This document shows, piece by piece, positions 1 to 6,438 of a DNA stretch of 14,982 nucleotides. The first letter of the stretch is position 1; each line of letters starts with the position of its first letter. This DNA is from CAYRFQ01 sp964423615 (lineage in GTDB: Bacteria > Planctomycetota > Planctomycetia > Gemmatales > Gemmataceae). Location of the stretch: assembly GCA_964423615.1 (NCBI GenBank), contig CAYRFQ010000146.1:1-14982 (forward strand). Direction: 5' to 3'. Made by a program: the position numbers and the translations under genes. The notes under the pieces are model-generated. The model searched no databases and was not told the origin of the DNA. It saw only the letters and a list, made by a program, of their open reading frames with translations.

Positions 1-68
1 GTGGGTGGGAACCCACCGAACTCAAAGAACCAATACAATCACGACTCTTATTCATCCGACCGCCCGAG
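1..68. repeat. Repeat family R1, copy A (right half, cut by window edge)
   Basis: This is the right-hand part of the interspersed element seen complete at 11909-12045. Ungapped alignment with 11978-12045 gives 59 identities in 68 positions. It starts inside the second hairpin of the element (arms 1-6 and 11-16, loop 7-10) and ends with the terminal arm at about 38-68. Just beyond it, bases 57-66 can pair with 116-125 (9 of 10 plus one wobble), so the flank is itself palindromic. The left half would lie outside the window. Confidence 0.8.
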
Positions 69-275
69 GGGAGAAGCCCCCAAACCCGAGCGAAGCGGGA
101 AACGCAGCGGATGAGGGGTGGTCGGGTTGAGAAGTTCTTGAGCTCAGGAGTTCGACGACTCCGAACTGTACCCAACACGAACGTTAACCGCTCTAATCTG
201 CGAAGGCCTCAATAAGATGACCCATCCAGCGAAGTCTGGTAATTGAGGAATTCCGAGTTTCTGGCTTCTTGTAGT
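69..275. other. Intergenic stretch, no gene seen
   Basis: No convincing coding frame is visible. It contains a small hairpin (147-151 with 158-162). It also has the seven-base word at 179-185 followed by the ten-base word at 189-198. Both words recur in the same order at 12188-12194 and 12208-12217, downstream of repeat copy C, which hints at a shared degenerate repeat tail. Confidence 0.4.
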
Positions 276-304
276 TTGCAGCGTTCTTACTGACCCATTA
301 TGTT
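276..304 (+). promoter_or_regulatory. Possible sigma-70 promoter for the TIGR03067 gene
   Basis: TTGCAG at 276-281 and TATGTT at 299-304 are separated by 17 bases. The spacing is ideal but each hexamer is only partly consensus. The -10 covers the upstream in-frame ATG at 300, which fits with translation starting at 372 instead. Confidence 0.3.
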
Positions 305-371
305 AGGACTCACCAATTCGGAGTTTGTCGGAACAAGCACATCTCTTCCCTTTTGGAGAAAAGGAATCATT

Positions 372-971
372 ATGAACTCATCGACGCCCCGATGCAGAAT
401 GTGGATTGCCCTTTCCGCTTGTCTGTTAGTCTTGCCTTTCCTTGTTCGCGTTGCCCCGGCTCAGGATAGCCCGGAAAAGGAGCGCCTGAAAAAACGTTTC
501 GTGGCTCTCAAGCAGAAGAAAGCCGAGTTGGAAAAGCAACTGGCCAAGATCAACAAACAGATCGCCGAAATTGAAGTCGTTATCGATCCAGTCAAGAAAG
601 ACCTGGCGGCTTTGCAGGGAAATTGGAAAGCGGTAGAGTTGATTTCGGAGGGAAAAAAAGCCCAACCGCAGGAATTCCAAGACATCAAATATCAATTCAA
701 GGGAGATCAGATGTTGCCCTTGAAAGAACGGCCAAGTAAAGAGCAGATCACCATCAGAGTTGATCCCACTTGTCAACCAAAGACCATCGATCTGGTAGTG
801 ACGCGGAACGGAAAAACTTTCGGAACGGTTGAAGGTATTTATGAATTGAAAAACGATACTCTGCGAATTTGCCTTCAACAGAAAAACAAAGGTGTCCGAG
901 AACGCCCTCTAACATTCGACGAGAACAAGAACGGAATTGCGATCGTTACCTTAAAGCGAATCAGGAAATAG
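372..971 (+). CDS. Secreted TIGR03067-domain protein with coiled coil
   Basis: A 199-residue exported protein. The N-terminus has a signal peptide: a basic start, a hydrophobic core at about residues 11-27 and a likely cleavage after APA at 28-30. A charged Lys/Glu-rich coiled coil follows (about 35-70). The C-terminal part (about 77-199) matches the planctomycete TIGR03067 family: LQGNWKAVEL near 81-90, the segment with PKTIDLVVT and YELKNDTLRICL, and a closing IVTLKR. The family is abundant in Gemmata-like bacteria and its function is unknown. An in-frame ATG at 300 is open, but the signal peptide begins at 372 and an AAGGA site at 361-365 lies six bases before it, so 372 is preferred. It stands alone; the next gene is 479 bases downstream. 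Confidence 0.88.
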   Translation: MNSSTPRCRMWIALSACLLVLPFLVRVAPAQDSPEKERLKKRFVALKQKKAELEKQLAKINKQIAEIEVVIDPVKKDLAALQGNWKAVELISEGKKAQPQEFQDIKYQFKGDQMLPLKERPSKEQITIRVDPTCQPKTIDLVVTRNGKTFGTVEGIYELKNDTLRICLQQKNKGVRERPLTFDENKNGIAIVTLKRIRK

Positions 972-1193
972 CCAAGGAACAACTGAACCAGAAGACGTGG
1001 CTTTTCTCAGAACTACGTTGTTGGGCCCACGGACGACCGTAACGCAAAAACCAGTCGTGCAGCCTCGGCTAGATAACCAGCCGGATCTTCGGCCATTGAT
1101 CGATAACTTGGATTTACCGATGAGTTGCGCGAGCCTTTGCCGGGTGGAATTCAGATCGAGGCGATCAAACAATGAGCTTGAAAGAAAGAGACC

Positions 1194-1212
1194 GCGCTGT
1201 CGCGTTCAGCGC
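1194..1212. other. Hairpin, possible weak terminator
   Basis: A perfect six-base GC-rich stem (GCGCTG with CAGCGC) encloses a seven-base loop, followed by a mixed pyrimidine stretch without a true T run. It could end transcription from the upstream gene, but the missing T tract makes this weak. Confidence 0.25.
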
Positions 1213-1315
1213 TCCTTTCGAGTTTGGAATTTAGATTTGCCCGAACACATCATTCCAAAATCCAAAAGACACCGTAGTCCATAATTTTCTCAAAAAAAGA
1301 CTCAAGTTTCTGACG

Positions 1316-1344
1316 TTGACAGTACGCACTGAAAAGAGTATGCC
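1316..1344 (+). promoter_or_regulatory. Sigma-70-like promoter for the Cys-rich lipoprotein
   Basis: A perfect TTGACA at 1316-1321, then 17 bases, then TATGCC at 1339-1344. The -35 and spacing are consensus and the -10 is half matched. It would give a leader of about 100 bases before the ATG at 1451. Confidence 0.45.
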
Positions 1345-1450
1345 TTGCCTCACGATCAGCCGAGGTGGTTGATTGACCCTCCACCGCAGGCGTAGGTAAT
1401 GTGTTGGCACTCGCCCACGCCGCTTGGAAGTTTCGTAGGAGGCAGGAACT

Positions 1451-1768
1451 ATGTCCATCACGCGTATCGTGATGTTCGCCTTGGCAATGGTCATGTTCGG
1501 CAGTGCTGGTTGTTGTCGGATGTGTGAACGATGGTGCCCGCAACGATGTGCTGCGCCGCCATCTTACCCTGTGCAGTATGCAGCTCCTCCTCAAGCAGTC
1601 GTCGCGGCACCTCCGGCAGTCGCAGCTTCTCCACAGGGGCAGTGCTATTGCATCCCTGTTTGCCCACAACGGTGTGCTCAGTCTTCACCGGCTTCTGTAA
1701 ACTCTCGGGTAATGCAATATCCGCCGAGCCATCTTCCCGTTCGAAGCAAACCTTGCGGGTGTAATTGA
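1451..1768 (+). CDS. Small Cys-rich, Pro/Ala-rich lipoprotein
   Basis: A 105-residue protein of no family I can name. It has a hydrophobic signal (residues 5-19) ending in a lipobox-like GSAGC, so Cys21 is the likely lipidated residue. The mature part has eleven cysteines (21, 22, 25, 29, 33, 65, 67, 71, 75, 102, 104). The motif CPQRC occurs twice, at 29-33 and 71-75, on either side of a Pro/Ala/Val linker. This layout could bind metal or form disulfides in the envelope; that is inference. The start is well supported: AGGAGG at 1437-1442 lies eight bases before the ATG. It converges with the permease gene, leaving 27 bases between stop codons. Confidence 0.78.
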   Translation: MSITRIVMFALAMVMFGSAGCCRMCERWCPQRCAAPPSYPVQYAAPPQAVVAAPPAVAASPQGQCYCIPVCPQRCAQSSPASVNSRVMQYPPSHLPVRSKPCGCN

Positions 1769-1795
1769 TACCTCCCGAACGAGCCGACAGGAAAA

Positions 1796-3391
1796 TCAGT
1801 CCATGACCTTCTGGCCGTGAAATCGGCCGTACCAGTCTCGGAGATCCTGAAGACAGTTGGCGAGTGTTCGTCGTTGGAGAAAACAAATCACACACGAGGC
1901 CAGCGTGATGGAAATTGTTGCTGCCGTAGTTTCCATCCCTTGGCTCATGGCGTAGACACTTCCAGGCGGAGTCAGGGCAGCGAGCGTCGGAAACCCACCT
2001 TGGAAAAGTCCCACCGCGGCAAGTGGAATGATCGCCGACAGAAACAATCCAAGGTTGCCAGCTTGCATGCCCGTGGAAAATGCTCGAAATCCGAGCGTGA
2101 AGTAGAGAAACCACAGGACGACGCTTGCGGCAACACTGGCGACGACAAGGAGAGGAGGCAACTGACCTCCAATCGCTCCCGAAATCCAGAGAATGACAGC
2201 GATGAAGAAGTACCCAGCCCCACGCCTCCAGGCCGCGCTGACGGCTGCCCCCCAATAGTCGTGGGCATCGAGTTCGGTCATGAGCAACAATTCCAACCGC
2301 CGACAACGGTCTTGCGTGTTATTGTCCCATAAGCCGTACTGGTAAGCCGCCGGCACCGCCGAAAGAACGACCAAAGCCGTCGCCACACCGGATACTCCCC
2401 CGAACGAATTGTCGAACACGAGGAAAACTTGCCGCCCCATCCAACTCGGCCAGTAGTCTCCAGCCATCGTGTGCAAGGCATAGAGCAAACCGAAACCACC
2501 CGCAAGCCAGAGATTGATTTTCCCAGAAAACTCAGAGACCCGTTTTAACGCCCACCAAGAAAGCGGACGGTCTGTCACCTTCGGACGCTTCTTGTCCTTG
2601 GTGTCGAGAATCGGACTGAAATGCCGATCTTGGTAGTGACCTTTGAAGCGAAGCGCGCACTGAATCAAGAGCACGACAAAACCCACTACGGCAACCGTCT
2701 GAGTAATGAACAAGCCTTCCCAAACGAACGGATCGCTCCGGCGGAGCCAGCGTTGCATCACTGCGAACGGATGCAGCGTATGAAACTGAAAGAAGCCTTC
2801 AAGGATGGCATTGCGAACGACCGTCGGAGTCCCCTCGATCCAGGCTTTCAAATTTTCGCCCGCGAGGACGCCAACGATCAAGTAAACCAGGACGAGGAGC
2901 ATCATGGCACGCTCCTTCCACTTGCGGAACCAGGGCGGTTCGTACGCCCAACCCGTCAAGAGTAATCCGGTCAAACATCCCCAGACGAACGGGAGCGTCA
3001 ACATCGGAAGCATGTCGAGGACGGTGATTTTCTTGTCGGCCCACAACAAAACCAGTAGTGGCAGAGCCGAAATCGTAACGAAGAACAGCCGAAGGCATCC
3101 CATGGCCAACTCCGTCAGGAAGATCCGGCTTGGGTGTAGCGGACTCGCCAACAAAAACTCCAACGCTCTTGTCTTCGGGAGTTGGGTCAGTCTCCAGCCG
3201 ATGACGAGGGCACCTTCAACGATCCCCGTGATCAGCATGACGATCCCAAGAAGGGATATCGAAAGGGACGGCCGCGTTTCGATGATGGCGACCGTCAACG
3301 TCAGTAGAATCAAATGAAAAGCGACCAACCCACGAAAGGCAAACTGCCGAGTCGGGGATTGGGCCGTTGCGGCGAAAAATGAAACATACAT
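1796..3391 (-). CDS. Two-module ABC-2-like permease / polytopic membrane protein
   Basis: A 531-residue protein with about twelve hydrophobic segments. Two short cytoplasmic-looking stretches resemble each other and the coupling region of ABC-2 permeases: RALEFLLASPLHPSRIF (about residues 75-91) and RRLELLLMTELDAHDYW (about 365-380). Each sits between membrane helices, which suggests two fused permease halves. The middle (about 250-285) is a charged linker. Such proteins usually need a separate ATPase to export or remodel something; none is encoded here. An in-frame GTG at 3400 lies only two bases after the AGGAGG at 3403-3408, whereas the ATG at 3391 has an eleven-base spacer, so 3391 is chosen. 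Confidence is high that the gene is real and moderate for the ABC-2 label; the substrate is unknown. Confidence 0.75.
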   Translation of the reverse strand: MYVSFFAATAQSPTRQFAFRGLVAFHLILLTLTVAIIETRPSLSISLLGIVMLITGIVEGALVIGWRLTQLPKTRALEFLLASPLHPSRIFLTELAMGCLRLFFVTISALPLLVLLWADKKITVLDMLPMLTLPFVWGCLTGLLLTGWAYEPPWFRKWKERAMMLLVLVYLIVGVLAGENLKAWIEGTPTVVRNAILEGFFQFHTLHPFAVMQRWLRRSDPFVWEGLFITQTVAVVGFVVLLIQCALRFKGHYQDRHFSPILDTKDKKRPKVTDRPLSWWALKRVSEFSGKINLWLAGGFGLLYALHTMAGDYWPSWMGRQVFLVFDNSFGGVSGVATALVVLSAVPAAYQYGLWDNNTQDRCRRLELLLMTELDAHDYWGAAVSAAWRRGAGYFFIAVILWISGAIGGQLPPLLVVASVAASVVLWFLYFTLGFRAFSTGMQAGNLGLFLSAIIPLAAVGLFQGGFPTLAALTPPGSVYAMSQGMETTAATISITLASCVICFLQRRTLANCLQDLRDWYGRFHGQKVMD

Positions 3392-3402
3392 TCTGCGCAC
3401 AT

Positions 3403-3408
3403 CCTCCT
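3403..3408 (-). promoter_or_regulatory. Ribosome binding site that decides the permease start
   Basis: AGGAGG on the minus strand is too close (two bases) to the GTG at 3400 but eleven bases from the ATG at 3391, favouring the ATG. Confidence 0.6.
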
Positions 3409-3486
3409 TTTACTGGAGCATAGTGCGCGGTTCGAAGGTGTGCTGAGAAAAGTCTTGAGACGAGAGAGTCGGTTGTTTCTGTTGGC

Positions 3487-3598
3487 CGAAGGTATTCGGA
3501 TTAATACGAGTCGTGTCTTGTCTTTTCAGCCCCGCAGGGGCGATAGATCTTAGCCGTAGGTGTAAACCTACGGAACAAGCTTTTGGCCGAAGGCCAAC
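3487..3598. repeat. Repeat family R1, copy B (left half plus a variant right end)
   Basis: Bases 3496-3573 align without gaps to 11918-11995 with 64 identities in 78 positions. Hairpin 1 pairs 3529-3533 with 3537-3541. Hairpin 2 pairs 3554-3561 with 3566-3573 (eight base pairs). The copy lacks the right terminal arm of copy C and instead ends in a third hairpin, TTGGCC/GGCCAA, at 3583-3597. The eleven-base word TTGGCCGAAGG occurs at 3482-3492 and again at 3583-3593, flanking the conserved core. Confidence 0.75.
3583..3597. other. Perfect hairpin downstream of the C1-transfer gene
   Basis: Six-base arms 3583-3588 and 3592-3597 surround a three-base loop. It lies 46 bases after the stop of the minus-strand gene ending at 3643 and could help terminate it, but no T run follows on the minus strand. 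It also belongs to repeat copy B. Confidence 0.35.
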
Positions 3599-3642
3599 TT
3601 CATCCTAGCCTGACCATCCCCGCTGCGCGGCTTCCCGAAACA

Positions 3643-4698
3643 TCACAAACGCGACTTTTCTTCGCTCGCCAAAACAGCCACAGCATGGGCACACGCCGCC
3701 GAAGAAATTTCAGAGCCAAGATGGTCATTCAACGATACCAGTTGGGCTTCGTCGAATCCTCGGCGGAGTGCCACCTTTCTCGCCAAAAACTCGCCGCTGC
3801 CCGATAAAATGACCCGCTCTGGCTTGGCAGCCATTTCTCGGACGACCGTTTGGACGGCTTCCTGCAACATGGCCTCCTGGATTGCGGCGGTGTCGCGTGC
3901 CAGTCGAGTGGTCTCTTCCAGCGAACACATTTCGGGGTCTCCGCCGAGCATCCGAGACATCCGAGCGTGCGCGTTGGGTATCGTGGCCGTTCGTCCGTCG
4001 GCAGTATTGGTGGACTCGGTCTCGGGGATACTCTCCAGGAGCAAATACACGTCCAGAGTCGTCGCGAATAACTCGGCCATGACCCGGCTTCCCAACAACG
4101 CACATACCGGAGTTCGCTCGACTCCCGTGTAAACGAGTTCCTTGGTCTGCATGCGAGCAACGTCGGTCAATCCGCGTGGACTCGGCTTGCCGTCGACCAA
4201 CGGGATAATGTCTGTCGTGGTCGTGCCCACGTCGACCAGAAGGGCCGCCCCCTCCGGGACCAATCGGCTTACGAAGACGGCCAAGGCCTGCCAGTTCGCG
4301 GCGGCCGTTTGGATCGAGTGTCGTTTGGCTATTGCAAGGTCTGCGAACGTTCCCGTCGTCTGCCAAACCCGGAGTGTTGTGTCGGTTGCGGCCATCGCGT
4401 TGGTAACGGCATCCAAAATGTGCTCAACGCCTTCGCGTTTCGTTTGGAAACAATCGCAAAGTTCTCCCGTCATGGTGATGGCGAGAGTATCGAACGCCGA
4501 CATCGAATTCAGCAAAGCCTCGAGTTCTTGGGCCAACCGTTGGGGTTCTCTCCACAACGGAAACGGCACCGAACGGGCAGTCCCATTCGTGTGAGCGGCT
4601 TTAAGATTCGCACCACCGATGTCGAGACCAAGGACGTTTCGCTCACGTTTCGGGTAAGTGCTCAACCCGACTCCAAGCTCTACTCGTGTAGCAGACAT
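3643..4698 (-). CDS. H4MPT-linked C1-transfer pathway protein (hydantoinase/oxoprolinase, MfnF-like)
   Basis: A 351-residue protein of the ASKHA fold, matching the TIGR03123 family by eye. A glycine-rich phosphate loop GLDIGGANLKAA lies at 24-35, then a family-typical segment TMTGELCDCFQTKREGVEHI at 75-94. ANWQALA is at 134-140, and a second phosphate loop LLVDVGTTTTDI at 153-164. YTGVERTPVCAL is at 190-201 and the adenosine-type motif ILSGSGEFLAR at 297-307. All key glycines and acidic residues appear intact. Family knowledge: archaeal MfnF joins the furan and tyramine parts of methanofuran. Bacterial members accompany tetrahydromethanopterin formaldehyde oxidation, found in planctomycetes and methylotrophs. 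It follows the membrane-protein gene by 15 bases, so it is probably the last gene of a three-gene operon. The ribosome site is weak, which fits translational coupling. Confidence 0.88.
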   Translation of the reverse strand: MSATRVELGVGLSTYPKRERNVLGLDIGGANLKAAHTNGTARSVPFPLWREPQRLAQELEALLNSMSAFDTLAITMTGELCDCFQTKREGVEHILDAVTNAMAATDTTLRVWQTTGTFADLAIAKRHSIQTAAANWQALAVFVSRLVPEGAALLVDVGTTTTDIIPLVDGKPSPRGLTDVARMQTKELVYTGVERTPVCALLGSRVMAELFATTLDVYLLLESIPETESTNTADGRTATIPNAHARMSRMLGGDPEMCSLEETTRLARDTAAIQEAMLQEAVQTVVREMAAKPERVILSGSGEFLARKVALRRGFDEAQLVSLNDHLGSEISSAACAHAVAVLASEEKSRL

Positions 4699-4713
4699 TA
4701 TCGTTCTCGACTA

Positions 4714-5361
4714 TCAAAATTGGATGGTGACGTTGCCGATTTGGATGAGCAAGATAGGAATGGCTGGCCACAACAACATGGCGATCCCGAAATGGTGGGT
4801 CCAGGCCTTGTGCCCAGAGAAGATGCGCCCAATCAACGCGAACACAATCCCAGCAACCACAGACAACGCCCCAACGATCACCAACAGCCCTCGGCCAATT
4901 GATTTGACATCGTCCTTCTCGACGACATCGAATTCACTCCAATCGACGTTGGCGTAAACACAGATGGTCGCGATCAGCAGCACGTCGAACAACCAAAGAA
5001 CGCCCCAGAGACCTTCCACAAGGGTGAGTCGTTTCGAACGCCCACGGATTCGACCGATCGAGAACAAGACGGGCCAGACGCTGACGAGTCCCACTGGGAA
5101 GAACAATAATAAGGGAAGGCTACGTTTCCAGCTGGCTTCTTGGGAACTTTCGTCCACCTTGAGACCGAGGATTTCCGTCAGCCACAACGACAACCCACAT
5201 CCGCATAACAACACCAGATACTCGATCCAGATGGGTGAGGCTGCCGGGCCAAGTTCCAATGCTGGAGGCGTCTGCGGAGGAGTAACAGGAGACCCAACAG
5301 CGGTCGCACCGACAGGTCGTTGGGTGGCAGAAATTGTTGGAGGCGAAGGGTCTTGACTCAT
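4714..5361 (-). CDS. Hypothetical five-helix membrane protein with Pro-rich N-terminus
   Basis: A 215-residue protein I do not recognise. Residues 1-43 are Pro/Thr/Ser/Ala-rich and probably disordered. Five hydrophobic helices follow at about 44-61, 82-103, 115-137, 156-179 and 189-212. Charged loops connect them, among them an acidic stretch near 139-152 (DWSEFDVVEKDD). It sits between the DUF3568-like lipoprotein gene (42-base gap) and the C1-transfer gene (15-base gap) on the same strand, so the three are probably co-transcribed. No clear Shine-Dalgarno sequence precedes the ATG. Confidence 0.72.
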   Translation of the reverse strand: MSQDPSPPTISATQRPVGATAVGSPVTPPQTPPALELGPAASPIWIEYLVLLCGCGLSLWLTEILGLKVDESSQEASWKRSLPLLLFFPVGLVSVWPVLFSIGRIRGRSKRLTLVEGLWGVLWLFDVLLIATICVYANVDWSEFDVVEKDDVKSIGRGLLVIVGALSVVAGIVFALIGRIFSGHKAWTHHFGIAMLLWPAIPILLIQIGNVTIQF

Positions 5362-5403
5362 ACGCTCGATGTTAGCAAGCCAGGAATCGAAGGCAAAACA
5401 AAT

Positions 5404-6210
5404 TCACCGTTTTGGCGATGTCCCCGTTGTCCACTGGACTTGCTTCGGCCCGGCCAGGGGCGGCTCAGCTGTCGTTGGTGCCCGTTGGCTGGACGGAACT
5501 GTTTGCGAAGAACCGAACTCCGAACTCAAAGGCGGCGGTCCTGTTGGCTTGATCGCGACCGGAGGAGGTGCGGTCTCGCTTGGTCCCCCGGAGGCTGGTC
5601 GTACTTTCTTTTCTGGCTGCCAAACTGGCACTGGAGGGGGATCGTTCTTAAAAACCAGAGGTGGCTCTTTTCGAATGACTGGACTTGGGGCTCGCTTCGG
5701 GCCAGGCACCGCGGGAATTCGAGAGGCTTTCGGAAGTTGAGTTAACCTGTAATTGACTCGATCCAAGACTTTTTCGCTGAAGACATCGTCGCCGAACATC
5801 CCGACACGCACGGTCACACGAGTTAACGGCAACGGCGCTCCGGCTGGGGAAACGAGTTCGTCAGGAGAGGGATCGATGTACACGGCCAATTTCTCCCCGT
5901 CGGGCATTCGGCCCTCCAGGAAGCCAGGAGTCGTTTGATAGACGACACATCCTAAATCTTGGATGGCAGTTCGAGCGGCTACTTCGGTCTGGGCAACCGA
6001 AGCCGGAAAATCGCCCTGCAACTTTCCGGCGTAGTAGCTATAGCCGGCGGCACCCGCTGCCGCAAGACCACCGATGGCCAACGCCACACAACCGGCGTTC
6101 GTCAAGGCCACGCCCCCGAGCAATAGGTAAATCAACCACCGACGTGTTGACGGAGAATTCCGGCGACGAGGCGATGTCCAATCCAATTCGCTTCCTGGCA
6201 TCCGTTGCAT
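5404..6210 (-). CDS. DUF3568-like lipoprotein with long Pro-rich tail
   Basis: A 268-residue envelope protein. A basic N-terminus leads into a hydrophobic signal (25-39) and lipobox LTNAGC, making Cys41 the likely lipid anchor. A glycine/alanine-rich stretch AIGGLAAAGAAGYSYYAGKL (about 45-64) follows. The compact domain to about residue 155 resembles the DUF3568 family of small lipoproteins (conserved pattern: hydrophobic Gly-rich start, then D/S-x-x-x-A-x-x-A-x-x-x-L-G). Residues 160-268 are Pro/Ser/Lys-rich and probably disordered, longer than usual for the family. The start is strong: GGGGAGG at 6218-6224, seven bases before the ATG, with a promoter just upstream. It is the first gene of a likely three-gene operon. 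The role is unknown; the domain call is by pattern recognition. Confidence 0.78.
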   Translation of the reverse strand: MQRMPGSELDWTSPRRRNSPSTRRWLIYLLLGGVALTNAGCVALAIGGLAAAGAAGYSYYAGKLQGDFPASVAQTEVAARTAIQDLGCVVYQTTPGFLEGRMPDGEKLAVYIDPSPDELVSPAGAPLPLTRVTVRVGMFGDDVFSEKVLDRVNYRLTQLPKASRIPAVPGPKRAPSPVIRKEPPLVFKNDPPPVPVWQPEKKVRPASGGPSETAPPPVAIKPTGPPPLSSEFGSSQTVPSSQRAPTTAEPPLAGPKQVQWTTGTSPKR

Positions 6211-6242
6211 TCGAAAACCTCCCCTACAAGTCGAGGCAGGGG

Positions 6243-6270
6243 ATCATAACGAAGGGATGGAATTGTGCAA
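6243..6270 (-). promoter_or_regulatory. Sigma-70-like promoter for the operon 6210-3643
   Basis: On the minus strand TTGCAC (6270-6265) and TATGAT (6248-6243) are 16 bases apart. The -10 matches consensus at five of six positions and the -35 keeps TTG. It places a start of transcription about 25 bases before the strong ribosome site of the lipoprotein gene. Confidence 0.5.
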
Positions 6271-6438
6271 GGTGAAAGAAAGGACGAAAGCTGAACGCGG
6301 AAACAATTTAGGCGTTCAGGCAGACGGCGGAACGGCCAACCTTTGCTCACCCATGCCGCAAGCTCACCCCACGCGGCTACAATCTATCGCCTCTCCACGG
6401 CCACGTCCTGAGTCTTCGATTGTTTCTGCCTTCCTCTT

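Larger units (their letters stand above)
972..1450. other. Intergenic stretch, no convincing gene
   Basis: Short open frames exist on both strands (for example GTG 997 to 1284), but none has a ribosome site, a recognisable domain or plausible composition. Seen here: a hairpin at 1194-1212 and a promoter-like pair at 1316-1344 belonging to the next gene. The rest may be decayed coding DNA, but I cannot name a parent. Confidence 0.45.

Noticed and set aside
300..371. Upstream in-frame ATG extending the TIGR03067 protein by 24 residues
   Set aside because: The extension precedes a complete signal peptide, has no ribosome site, and overlaps a promoter-like -10; the start at 372 has a good site.
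426..878. 150-codon open frame antisense to the TIGR03067 gene
   Set aside because: It lies wholly opposite a gene with a recognised domain and signal peptide, and has no features of its own.
997..1284. 95-codon plus-strand frame in the intergenic stretch
   Set aside because: GTG start without a ribosome site, Arg-rich composition, no recognisable domain, and it crosses a GC hairpin.
1491..2306. 271-codon minus-strand frame overlapping the lipoprotein and the permease end
   Set aside because: It overlaps two better-supported genes in another frame, and its composition (Cys, Arg, Ser, His-rich) is typical of a shadow frame.
4142..4902. Long plus-strand frames opposite the C1-transfer and membrane-protein genes
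   Set aside because: They are antisense to a protein with all motifs of its family; the openness comes from codon bias.
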